Positions 7,496-15,392 of a DNA stretch of 64,000 nucleotides are shown piece by piece. The position numbers and the translations under genes are program-made. This stretch comes from Formosa undariae (lineage in GTDB: Bacteria; Bacteroidota; Bacteroidia; Flavobacteriales; Flavobacteriaceae): NCBI RefSeq assembly GCF_042427615.1, contig NZ_JBHMEZ010000003.1:186001-250000 (forward strand), read 5' to 3'. The notes beneath the pieces are model-generated. The model was given only the letters and a program-made list of their open reading frames with translations. It had not been told where the DNA came from and did no database searches. Each line of letters starts with the position of its first letter. The first letter of the stretch is position 1.

Positions 7496-9292
7496 ATGAA
7501 TTATAAACACTTAGTAGAAGAGATAAAAGAAAACAGTCAGCATTTTAAAAATAAAAATGCAGTCTATTTTAAGGACAATACGCGTAATACATGGGAAGGT
7601 ATATCTTGGTTAGATTTTGAGTCTCGAATAGAAATCTTATCTAAAGCACTCTTGAATTACGGCATTTCGGAACAACAAAATGTTGCGATTTTTTCAGAAA
7701 ACATGCCAAATTGGGTCATTGCAGATTGCGCAATTATGCGAGTTAGAGCTGTGACGATACCAATTTATGCTACAAATTCTAAAAAAGAAGTTGAATATGT
7801 CGTAAATGATGCGGAGGTAAGTTTACTTTTTGCAGGAGACCAAAACGAATATGATAAAGCATACGAGCTTCTTGAAACATCTAGTTACTTAAAACAGATT
7901 GTAGCTTTAACAAAAACAATAAAACTTCAGCCGTCAGGTAATTCTATTTATTTAGAAGATTTTATAGCCTTTGAACCTTCAGAAATGATCGATACCGAAC
8001 TTCAGAAAAGATATTACGAGTGTAATTTTGAAGATACAGCAAGTATCATTTACACCTCTGGAACTACTGGAGAACCTAAGGGTGTTATGCTAGATTACAC
8101 GAACTTTGGAGGATCCTTGTATGGCCATGATTATGAACTAGACGTTTCAGAAAAAGATGTCTCGTTAAGTTTTCTTCCTTTAAGTCATATATACGAACGT
8201 AGCTGGGTATTTTTCTGTTTGAAAAAAGGAATTGAAGTCTACTTTAATCAAGATCCTAAAAAAATTGTAGATGTTATAAAAGAAGTTAAGCCTACTTTAA
8301 TGTGTACAGTTCCTCGCATATTCGAGAAGATTTTTGCAGCTATTCAAGATAAAAGAAAAGAAGCTTCTCCTACTAAAATGAAATTAGCAAGCTGGGCTTT
8401 AGGTATTGGTAATAATTATTATAACAAGCACAAACGCCTAGAAAAGAAAATTCCACTTGCTCTAAAATTAAAATATAACATAGCCGATAAATTGGTGTTA
8501 AGCAAATTACGTGACGTATTTGGCGGACGTATAAAATTTATGCCTTGCGGAGGAGCTCCCCTAGCACCAGATATGGTGTCGTTTTTCCATTCATTTGGTT
8601 TAAATATAAAATGTGGCTATGGCTTAACCGAAACCACAGCAACCGTCACACTCTTTGGAGATACACATTTTGAATTTAATTCGGCTGGAAAACCTATAGA
8701 AGGCTCTGAAATTAAAATTGGACATAATAATGAAATTTTAGTCAAAGGTCCAGGAGTTATGAAAGGTTATTATAAAAAACCCGAAGCTACAGCTGAAGTT
8801 TTTGATAATGGTTGGTTTAAAACGGGTGATGCAGGTAAGATTGACGAGAAAGGGAACTTGATTATTACAGATAGAATTAAGGATTTAATGAAAACGTCTG
8901 GAGGTAAATATATTGCCCCTCAAAAATTAGAAAATGCGTTAATTACGGATTCGTTTATAGAACAAATTGCCGTGATTGGAGATCAGCAAAAATATGTTAC
9001 AGCTCTTGCTGTTCCTAGTTTCGACAATCTAAAAAAATATGCTTTAGAACACAAAATCAGTTTTAAAAATGCTGAAGATCTAATTTCTAATAATCAGATT
9101 ATTGATCTTTTTGAAAAACGCTTTGAAGAACTACAGAAAGAATTCTCGAAATTTGAAAAAATCAAAAAGTTCACTTTATTACCTAAAGAGTTTAGTATAG
9201 AGGCAGGAGAAATTACCGCTACTTTAAAATTAAAACGAAAGGTCATTCATAATAAATACAAAGAACTAATCGATAAGATGTATTCAGAATAA
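7496..9292 (+). CDS. Long-chain acyl-CoA synthetase (AMP-forming)
   Basis: 598 residues, normal for the eukaryote-like/FAA-type long-chain fatty acid-CoA ligases. The ATP/AMP-binding P-loop signature YTSGTTGEPKGVM is near residue 186; GYGLTETTATVT and the hinge motif GWFKTGDAG follow; the C-terminal DRIKDLMKTSGGKYIAP contains the conserved adenylation segment. It activates fatty acids with ATP and CoA for beta-oxidation or lipid synthesis; cytoplasmic or membrane-associated. Monocistronic. Confidence 0.93.
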   Translation: MNYKHLVEEIKENSQHFKNKNAVYFKDNTRNTWEGISWLDFESRIEILSKALLNYGISEQQNVAIFSENMPNWVIADCAIMRVRAVTIPIYATNSKKEVEYVVNDAEVSLLFAGDQNEYDKAYELLETSSYLKQIVALTKTIKLQPSGNSIYLEDFIAFEPSEMIDTELQKRYYECNFEDTASIIYTSGTTGEPKGVMLDYTNFGGSLYGHDYELDVSEKDVSLSFLPLSHIYERSWVFFCLKKGIEVYFNQDPKKIVDVIKEVKPTLMCTVPRIFEKIFAAIQDKRKEASPTKMKLASWALGIGNNYYNKHKRLEKKIPLALKLKYNIADKLVLSKLRDVFGGRIKFMPCGGAPLAPDMVSFFHSFGLNIKCGYGLTETTATVTLFGDTHFEFNSAGKPIEGSEIKIGHNNEILVKGPGVMKGYYKKPEATAEVFDNGWFKTGDAGKIDEKGNLIITDRIKDLMKTSGGKYIAPQKLENALITDSFIEQIAVIGDQQKYVTALAVPSFDNLKKYALEHKISFKNAEDLISNNQIIDLFEKRFEELQKEFSKFEKIKKFTLLPKEFSIEAGEITATLKLKRKVIHNKYKELIDKMYSE

Positions 9293-9684
9293 AAGCTTCT
9301 TTTATTTTGAAATTTATTTCCTTCAGAAATATGTTTATCCATACGATAAACATATTAGCAATTAAAAAGGACAAAAAATAGTGAAGCCTGGCGACACCCC
9401 AACTGTCGCCAAAATGCTTCTCAACACAAAACAATCTTTCCTTTTTTAGATAGAATTAAATTTTAAGAACTCAAGTCTTGTTATTATAGATTCTACTCTT
9501 TATTTTTAGTCAGGTACTTTTAAGGACTAATTTTAGTAAATTCTTAATTCAGATATTTTCAACACATTAAAATAATTTGCTTTTAAAATAGAGGACTTAA
9601 AATCTACAAGTTCAATTGAAAAAACAACGATTCTATTTTAGACGAAACAGAGGTTATTGTAATATTGCTATATAAGAATTCGTA
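9293..9684. other. Intergenic region with a GC-rich hairpin
   Basis: 392 bases with no gene. The notable element is the bipartite hairpin at 9383-9420 (described separately). The rest is AT-rich, including a T run near 9440 and no recognisable promoter for the monooxygenase gene. Confidence 0.5.
9383..9420. repeat. GC-rich bipartite hairpin, REP-like or RNA structure
   Basis: GAAGC ... GGCGACA, a seven-base loop CCCCAAC, TGTCGCC ... GCTTC. Both arms pair perfectly (7 + 5 base pairs) around a small internal loop. The GC content stands out against the surroundings. No T run follows directly, so it is not a standard terminator of the acyl-CoA synthetase gene, 90 bases upstream. Confidence 0.45.
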
Positions 9685-11142
9685 TTGAAAACATCAAAAC
9701 AAAATAAATTGCATTGGACCATGTGTTTGGAATGCCAAGGACTTGGAAAAAAAAAGCGTAGAATCCGAAAGCAAGATCGGCTACGTTACCAAAAGGCATT
9801 AGTTGTATTCAATAAATCCGATGGCCAAGGAAAACCACCAACACCATTAAAGCATAGTCTCTATCCTTGCGAGAAATGTAATGGATCTGGAATAATTCCT
9901 AGTGCTACTCAGCCAATTCCAGACACAGATAACTATCCGCATATTGCCATTATTGGAGGCGGAATTGGAGGTGTTGCGTTAGCAGTTGCCTGTTTACATA
10001 GAAATATACCATTTACACTTTATGAACGCGATCATAATTTTGATGCACGATCTCAGGGCTACGGCCTAACGTTACAACAAGCAAGTAAAGCCATGTCGGG
10101 ATTCGGAATTTTAGAACTCGACGCTGGTATTATATCCACTCGCCATGTCGTGCACACCACAGATGGTACTGTGATTGGCGAATGGGGTTTTAGAAAATGG
10201 ATGCAAACTGATTCGCAAAACAAAGGAAAAAAAACCAACGTACATATTCCTAGACAATCGTTACGATTAGCACTTCTAGACCAACTACCAAGCCATAATG
10301 ATGTGCAATGGGGACATAAATTGATAGATTTTAAAATAAATGAAGGCGAAAAGACAGAACTTAATTTTCAAGTAGATGGCCAAATAATAAAAACCTATGC
10401 AGATTTAGTCGTTGGTGCAGACGGTATTCGCAGTACAGTACGAAAACTTCTTATTGGCGAAGATCATTCACCTTTACGTTACCTTGATTGTATAGTCATT
10501 TTAGGTATTTGTCCGTTAAAAAACCTTAAAGGTATTGAAAGCGATTTGTTAGATTCTGCCACTGTATTTCAAACAGCAAATGGTAATGAACGCATTTACA
10601 TGATGCCATTTTCTTCAGATTCTATCATGTGGCAACTTAGTTTTCCGATGGCTGAAAACGATGCTAAATTATTAAGTTCCCAAGGCTCAAAAGCGCTTAA
10701 AAAAGAAGCTTGTAAAAGAACACTATGGCATAATCCTATTCCTCAGATCATGGAAGCCACTAATGAATCTCAAATTTCAGGTTACCCCGTTTACGATCGT
10801 GCGTTACTTACAGATGAAGAATTATCACAAGAACGCCAAATCACACTTTTAGGAGATGCAGCTCATCCTATGAGTCCCTTTAAAGGACAAGGTGCCAATC
10901 AGGCCTTGTTAGATGCATTATCTCTCGCTCGTGGTATTACGAAAGGATGTAAATGGTCTTCAGATTGGAAAGAAAACGGAATACGAGAACAGGTGTTAAC
11001 AGAATTTGAAGCTGAAATGCTAGCCCGTAGCACTTCAAAAGTTAAAGATTCTGCAGCGGCTGCAAAGTTTTTACATTCCGAAATTGTACTACTAAAAGAT
11101 GATGCTCCAAGAGGAAGTACATTAAAAAAAAATGATAAATAA
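9685..11142 (+). CDS. FAD-dependent monooxygenase with N-terminal DnaJ-type zinc ribbon
   Basis: 485 residues. Residues about 14-70 carry two CxxCxGxG-like knuckles (CLECQGLG and CEKCNGSG) as in the DnaJ zinc domain. From about residue 89 comes a group A flavoprotein monooxygenase: IAIIGGGIGG (FAD dinucleotide-binding fold), GADGIRSTVR (DG motif) and LGDAAHPMSPFKGQGANQAL (GD motif that contacts ribityl-FAD). Such enzymes hydroxylate small organic molecules using NAD(P)H and O2; TetX is a distant relative. The longest frame begins at a TTG (9685); an in-frame ATG at 9721 would cost 12 residues and keep both cysteine pairs, and I cannot decide between them. Convergent with the HxlR gene. Confidence 0.85.
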   Translation: MKTSKQNKLHWTMCLECQGLGKKKRRIRKQDRLRYQKALVVFNKSDGQGKPPTPLKHSLYPCEKCNGSGIIPSATQPIPDTDNYPHIAIIGGGIGGVALAVACLHRNIPFTLYERDHNFDARSQGYGLTLQQASKAMSGFGILELDAGIISTRHVVHTTDGTVIGEWGFRKWMQTDSQNKGKKTNVHIPRQSLRLALLDQLPSHNDVQWGHKLIDFKINEGEKTELNFQVDGQIIKTYADLVVGADGIRSTVRKLLIGEDHSPLRYLDCIVILGICPLKNLKGIESDLLDSATVFQTANGNERIYMMPFSSDSIMWQLSFPMAENDAKLLSSQGSKALKKEACKRTLWHNPIPQIMEATNESQISGYPVYDRALLTDEELSQERQITLLGDAAHPMSPFKGQGANQALLDALSLARGITKGCKWSSDWKENGIREQVLTEFEAEMLARSTSKVKDSAAAAKFLHSEIVLLKDDAPRGSTLKKNDK

Positions 11143-11198
11143 CAAATCGATTCTTGTATTATAACACTCCTCTTCTAACCTTCGATACAGCTTAAAAT

Positions 11199-11510
11199 CT
11201 ATTCCTTAGAATCCTTTAAACCCCAAGCATCTAATCCTCTCAAAACAGATTCCAGAGACATTCCTCTTTCCGTTAACTTATATTCCACACGAGGAGGCAC
11301 TACAGGAAACACTTTTCTAACAACAAGACCATCTTTTTCTAACTCTCTAACCGTTTGTGTAAACATTTTATTAGAAATACCATCAATATGTTTTTGTAGA
11401 ATTCCAGAACGTAATTCCCCTTCTAATAAATGAAATAAAATCAACGGTTTCCATTTTGTTCCTATTAAATTCATAGTATAATTAAGCGGACATTTAACTT
11501 CTTTATTCAA
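11199..11510 (-). CDS. HxlR family transcriptional regulator
   Basis: 103 residues, a complete winged helix-turn-helix of the HxlR/MarR-like type: CPLNYTMNLIGTKWKPLILF at the N-terminus, then the recognition helix region SNKMFTQTVRELEKDGLV and the wing PRVEYKLTERG. HxlR regulators often sense electrophiles or oxidants through the N-terminal cysteine, here Cys7. No ATG precedes the conserved core; the start is TTG (complement of 11508-11510), giving the usual short N-terminus. Divergent from the VOC gene, with a shared 121-base regulatory region containing an imperfect palindrome. Confidence 0.9.
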   Translation of the reverse strand: MNKEVKCPLNYTMNLIGTKWKPLILFHLLEGELRSGILQKHIDGISNKMFTQTVRELEKDGLVVRKVFPVVPPRVEYKLTERGMSLESVLRGLDAWGLKDSKE

Positions 11511-11551
11511 AATTTTAATTATATTTAATTGATATATAGTATTTTACTCGT

Positions 11552-11590
11552 TTAGGTAACTATAGCACAATAATGTAAGTACTTGCCTAA
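11552..11590. promoter_or_regulatory. Candidate HxlR operator (imperfect inverted repeat)
   Basis: TTAGGTAACT and ACTTGCCTAA are related by inversion (8 of 10 positions) around a 19-base centre. The right arm covers the -33 TTG of the VOC promoter at 11583-11585, as expected for a repressor site. HxlR proteins bind such symmetric sites; the specific pairing is inferred. Confidence 0.45.
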
Positions 11591-11613
11591 CATGCAAATA
11601 TAGTCTAAATTTG
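11583..11613 (+). promoter_or_regulatory. Promoter of the VOC gene
   Basis: TTG at 11583-11585 and TAAATTTG at 11606-11613, spacer 20 bases, fit the Bacteroidota -33/-7 consensus. The ATG follows 18 bases after the -7 box. Confidence 0.7.
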
Positions 11614-11631
11614 TAATCTAAATAAAAAATT

Positions 11632-12144
11632 ATGTCAGCAAAACAAGATTATCCAAAATCATTTTCACATATTGGAATCACTGTTCCAGATATTCAGAAG
11701 GCTGTAAAATTCTATACCGAAGTTATGGGTTGGTATACGATAATGGAGCCATCGACTATTAAAAAAGAAAAAGAAACGGCCATTGGCATCATGTGTATCG
11801 ATGTTTTTGGCGAAGATTGGGACCAATTTGAAATCGCACATTTATCGACTTCAGATGGTGTTGGTGTCGAAATTTTTTGCTTCCCTCACGGTGTAAAAGA
11901 AGCCCCTGAATTTAGTCCGTTTAACACGGGCTTATTTCACTTCAGTATTCAAGATCCAAACATTGAAGATTTAATTGATAAAATAGTGGCCTATGGTGGT
12001 AAACAACGGATGCCAATTAGAGAATATTATCCGAATGAAAAACCTTTTAAAATGTGTTATGTAGAGGATCCTTTCGGGATTGTTTTCGAAATATACACCC
12101 ACAGTTACGAATTAACATATTCTTCTGGAGCTTATACAAAATAA
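11632..12144 (+). CDS. VOC (glyoxalase/bleomycin-resistance/dioxygenase) family protein
   Basis: 170 residues. Begins the beta-alpha-beta-beta-beta unit with FSHIGITVPDIQKAVKFYTEVMGW, where His is a typical metal ligand, and ends with CYVEDPFGIVFEIYTHSY, containing the conserved Glu ligand. VOC enzymes use a divalent metal for isomerisation, dioxygenation or thiol transfer; the substrate is not predictable. The divergent HxlR gene is the likely regulator, and the flavin monooxygenase beyond it may act on related compounds. Followed by a terminator at 12173-12202. Confidence 0.9.
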   Translation: MSAKQDYPKSFSHIGITVPDIQKAVKFYTEVMGWYTIMEPSTIKKEKETAIGIMCIDVFGEDWDQFEIAHLSTSDGVGVEIFCFPHGVKEAPEFSPFNTGLFHFSIQDPNIEDLIDKIVAYGGKQRMPIREYYPNEKPFKMCYVEDPFGIVFEIYTHSYELTYSSGAYTK

Positions 12145-12172
12145 GCCTTTTAACATACAATTCGCTATAAAG

Positions 12173-12202
12173 CGTAAGTCGAAATGGGCTTACGTTTTTT
12201 TT
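12173..12202 (+). terminator. Terminator of the VOC gene
   Basis: Arms CGTAAGTC / GGCTTACG (one G-T pair) with a 6-base loop, followed by eight T. Confidence 0.8.
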
Positions 12203-12234
12203 GTTTGCTATGGATACAGCTGTTACTTTACTAT

Positions 12235-12263
12235 CGTTACACTGAACTTGTTTTAGGGTGACG
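12235..12263. repeat. Degenerate extragenic palindromic repeat
   Basis: CGTTACACT-GAACTTGTTTT-AGGGTGACG forms a 9-base imperfect stem. The core resembles the (CCTGAACTTGTTTCAGG)-type palindrome that I recall as abundant between genes of Flavobacteria; the copy here has decayed arms. It marks the left boundary of the defence operon. Confidence 0.45.
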
Positions 12264-12373
12264 TTTTATATATAATAAAGTTTAACAACTATTTTAATTT
12301 ATAGGATAAAAATATCTTATTTAAAAAGCTAAAAAACAGTTAAACAAACAGATAGAAGCTTTTTTAAAAATGT

Positions 12374-12381
12374 TATATTTG
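12374..12381 (+). promoter_or_regulatory. -7 box of the Lamassu/ABC-3C operon
   Basis: TATATTTG fits TAnnTTTG and lies 35 bases upstream of the first start codon. The region upstream is A/T runs without a clear -33 TTG. A single promoter here could serve all four overlapping genes. Confidence 0.5.
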
Positions 12382-12416
12382 AGTGTACATTTAATATTTT
12401 TTACGCAAAAAAATCA

Positions 12417-13475
12417 ATGAAAATCAAATTCATAAAAGCTCATAATGGAGATTCAATAATTATATCATTTAAAGATACTAACGAAAAAAACAGAAATATT
12501 CTCATAGATGGTGGAATGCCAAAAACATATTATGGATCAGGTAAATATGGAGATCTATATGATACTATTGAACAAATTAAAATAAAAGAAGAAAAAATTG
12601 ATCTTCTTATACTCACACACATTGATGAGGACCATATTGGAGGCTTGAAAAAATGGTTTGAAAAAGACAAAGATGCATTTGAAATAATTGAAAAGGTTTG
12701 GTTCAATTCAGGACGATCTATTGCTAAATATTTTGATGAGGAAGAGAATAAAGAATTAATTGAAACCCTTAAAATATTTGAAACAACTCAGACCAGTGTG
12801 CCTCAAGCAATAGTTTTTGAAGATTATATTGAAAAATTTAATGTTTGGGATAAGGAGATTTTAAAAACAGGACAAACCGTTAATCAAAATGGAGTTGAGA
12901 TAAAACTTCTTTCCCCTAATGATAAAGCTCTTAAAAGATTATTAAAGGAATATAAAAAACCAAAACATAATTATCAAACCTCAGGAGCTTCAACCGATTG
13001 GAATACTTCTATTAGTGACTTTATAAAAGAAGAAAATAATCCTAATTATAAATTAGAAGAAGATGGTAGCGTGCCTAATGGTAGTTCAATTGCTTTTATA
13101 TTAACTTTTGAATCTAAAAACTATTTATTTTTAGGAGATGCGCATCCATCAATTATTATAGACTCTTTAAAGGACTTAGGATACACTAAAGAGAACCCCA
13201 TTAAATTAGAATTTTTAAAGGTTTCTCATCACGGAAGTTGCAAAAACACGAACCAAGAATTATTAGAACTTATTAAAGCAGATAATTATGTTATAAGCTC
13301 AAATAGTGAAGTTCATGGGCTACCAAATAAAAGAACTATTGCACGTTTAATTAATCATAACTCAAACTCTAATATTCATTTTAATTATGATAGCGTAAGG
13401 CAGAACATATTTAATGAAAAGGATTTTGAAGATTTTGAAGGTTTCAAAATAAACACTATTGATGAATGGGAATAG
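12417..13475 (+). CDS. MBL-fold metallo-hydrolase, putative Lamassu effector
   Basis: 352 residues with the ComEC-like metallo-beta-lactamase fold. The first metal motif is HIDEDH (His68, Asp70, Asp72, His73), the HxDxDH variant of this branch; NGSS at 221-224, GDAH (Asp241) and VSHHGS (His271/His272) supply the remaining ligands, so the enzyme looks active. No signal peptide or membrane segment, unlike full-length ComEC. It overlaps the protease gene by 10 bases and begins a four-gene operon with a Rad50-like ATPase. In the ABC-three-component/Lamassu scheme it fits a hydrolase effector paired with a protease effector. Substrate unknown; nuclease, phosphodiesterase or other hydrolase are possible. 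Confidence 0.85.
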   Translation: MKIKFIKAHNGDSIIISFKDTNEKNRNILIDGGMPKTYYGSGKYGDLYDTIEQIKIKEEKIDLLILTHIDEDHIGGLKKWFEKDKDAFEIIEKVWFNSGRSIAKYFDEEENKELIETLKIFETTQTSVPQAIVFEDYIEKFNVWDKEILKTGQTVNQNGVEIKLLSPNDKALKRLLKEYKKPKHNYQTSGASTDWNTSISDFIKEENNPNYKLEEDGSVPNGSSIAFILTFESKNYLFLGDAHPSIIIDSLKDLGYTKENPIKLEFLKVSHHGSCKNTNQELLELIKADNYVISSNSEVHGLPNKRTIARLINHNSNSNIHFNYDSVRQNIFNEKDFEDFEGFKINTIDEWE

Positions 13476-14857
13476 ACGATTTAAAATTATATAGTGTAAA
13501 AGTTGGCGAAGGTAGCGGTGTTTTATTTCAACCTATGAATAAACTGGAATACACATATATTCTAACAGCTAAACATAACCTGTATATTGAAAAACCAAAC
13601 GAAAGAGGAGTAGATGAAAAGCAATTATTGAATGATCTTATTATTTACATTCAAAAACAGGAAGTCCCAATTAAGCTAGAATTGAAAGAAAATGACACCT
13701 ATTTTCCACACAAAGATGCTGATATTGCAATATTGAAAATCGCCTTTTTAGAAGGTTATGAAAAAATTTATAGTAATACTTCTTTTTCTGAATTAACTAA
13801 TACTGATTTATGTGGTTATCCTGGATATTTAAAAGAAAAAGCTACCCTAAGTGAAAAGTATAATAGTTTTAAAATTGATTCTTTTAAAAATGAGAGCAGT
13901 AAACTTTGTCGAGCTCAATTAATTGATACAACTAAAGAACAAACACAAATATCAGGATTTTCTGGAGGTGGGATAATGAAAATAGAAAATAATACTATTT
14001 CATTATTTGGAATACAAAGCGAAGTTACTTCTCAAGTTCCGAATGGAGAAATAGAATTTGTACCAATAAAGTATTTTGATGACATTATAAATTACCCAGA
14101 AAATAAAGATAAATTATGGCTATTGTTACCTCCATATATGGGAAGTTTTATATACTTAAAAGATAAAGCATTTAATATTGATGCTGGAATTGATGATGAA
14201 GACATATCCTTCACAAGAGCTTATCTAAAAAGTAAAGCAAATGAAGTTATTACAAGCGGCATCACTCCTATTTATATAAAAGAATATTTCAAAGAACGTT
14301 TACTTCTAAATGAAAGTGAATCTTTCAAATTAAACAATGAACTTATATACTTAACTTGGTTAGAATTTATCTGTATAATTAATATTGCAAAGGACAAAGG
14401 TCATTGTAGTAAAGATTTAGAAGATGTTTTTAATACCTTGAGATTAATCTATCGAGACACAGATGCTAATTGGCAAGATCCTGATTTTCTTACAGAATGT
14501 ATTCTGTATGATTATCCCAATTTGAAAATTGGTGGAACAGTAATGATTAAAACAAATAAATTACCTATTAAAGCAGATATAAGGCATTATAAAATTGATA
14601 AAGAAAGTATTATACCTAGGATTGATTACTTGAAGAATCAATTCGAAAAAGGAAATATTGGAGATATTTTTATTGACAATGCTTCTAACGAGTTAAAAGA
14701 ATTTGCTTTTGAAAAATATAATTTTATACATTTTGAATATATAAAAGAATTTTTGTTAGTGGCGAACTCTAAAGATTACAGTGCATATAACACTAAAAAC
14801 ATTGAGGCTTTAAAAGATAAACTTAAAAAAGAATATGGAAAATTATTCAGCATATAG
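13466..14857 (+). CDS. lmuA: Trypsin-like protease with C-terminal ABC-3C domain, putative LmuA-type effector
   Basis: 463 residues. Residues 1 to about 200 form a chymotrypsin-fold protease: LTAKHNL (His37), KDADIAILKI (Asp86) and ISGFSGGGI (Ser166) give an intact His-Asp-Ser triad. Residues about 210-463 resemble no enzyme I know and sit where Lamassu/ABC-three-component effectors carry the C-terminal domain that docks onto the ATPase complex. No signal peptide, so a cytoplasmic protease. Start ATG at 13466 lies inside the end of the hydrolase gene (10-base overlap), and its own end overlaps the next gene by 23 bases. Assignment as effector is by domain organisation and context, not by alignment. 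Confidence 0.8.
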   Translation: MGIDDLKLYSVKVGEGSGVLFQPMNKLEYTYILTAKHNLYIEKPNERGVDEKQLLNDLIIYIQKQEVPIKLELKENDTYFPHKDADIAILKIAFLEGYEKIYSNTSFSELTNTDLCGYPGYLKEKATLSEKYNSFKIDSFKNESSKLCRAQLIDTTKEQTQISGFSGGGIMKIENNTISLFGIQSEVTSQVPNGEIEFVPIKYFDDIINYPENKDKLWLLLPPYMGSFIYLKDKAFNIDAGIDDEDISFTRAYLKSKANEVITSGITPIYIKEYFKERLLLNESESFKLNNELIYLTWLEFICIINIAKDKGHCSKDLEDVFNTLRLIYRDTDANWQDPDFLTECILYDYPNLKIGGTVMIKTNKLPIKADIRHYKIDKESIIPRIDYLKNQFEKGNIGDIFIDNASNELKEFAFEKYNFIHFEYIKEFLLVANSKDYSAYNTKNIEALKDKLKKEYGKLFSI

Positions 14858-15392
14858 TACTACAGTTTTAGATGACTTATCCAAAAGATTTGAGAATTTA
14901 AATTTTAAATTTTTAGTACATGACATAGGTGTAAAAATAAGTGTATTTATAGTGAACGGTAAATCTTCTGATATTGAGCAAAAAGATAATTGGCGTTTAG
15001 TTTCAGAAGAAATTGCACTAAAATTTCAAAGCAAAATGGATTCCAAAGATGATAAATGGAATTTATATATAATCTATACTTTCTCAGATAAAGTAGACAA
15101 AGAATTAAAAGCAAAAATAGAAAACAATAAATTCTCAAGTAGAAAAATTGTTGTAGACAGTCAAATAGATAAACTAAGAGATGAATTAATAAATAATTTA
15201 ATTATTCAACATATTACCAATACTGATTTAATAGATATCGTGAATAAAACAGATGAAAGTGTTGAAAAAAAATACGAACCAAAAAACAAATCAATTTGGG
15301 ATTTAATTCCCAAAACTGATTCAATTATAGGAAATACGAAGTTACAAACAAATATTATCGAACAATTAAAAAAAGCTTACTATGAAGATTAA
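14835..15392 (+). CDS. lmuC: ABC-three-component middle component, LmuC-like
   Basis: 185 residues, no signal peptide. The segment WNLYIIYTFSDKVDKELKAK followed by IENNKFSSRKIV matches what I remember of the middle-component-1 family of ABC-three-component systems. Highly charged C-terminus. It overlaps the protease gene by 23 bases and the ATPase gene by 11. In Lamassu complexes the small middle subunit bridges the SMC-like ATPase and the effector. Identification depends on position and this short motif, so it is less certain than the flanking genes. Confidence 0.7.
   Translation: MENYSAYSTTVLDDLSKRFENLNFKFLVHDIGVKISVFIVNGKSSDIEQKDNWRLVSEEIALKFQSKMDSKDDKWNLYIIYTFSDKVDKELKAKIENNKFSSRKIVVDSQIDKLRDELINNLIIQHITNTDLIDIVNKTDESVEKKYEPKNKSIWDLIPKTDSIIGNTKLQTNIIEQLKKAYYED

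Noticed and set aside
9243..9434. 63-codon minus-strand frame after the acyl-CoA synthetase
   Set aside because: Overlaps the end of a solid gene and the GC-rich hairpin; no recognisable protein feature.
12417..13475. Competence protein ComEC
   Set aside because: Has the ComEC-like MBL domain only; no membrane channel domain or DNA-binding OB domain, and sits in a defence operon.
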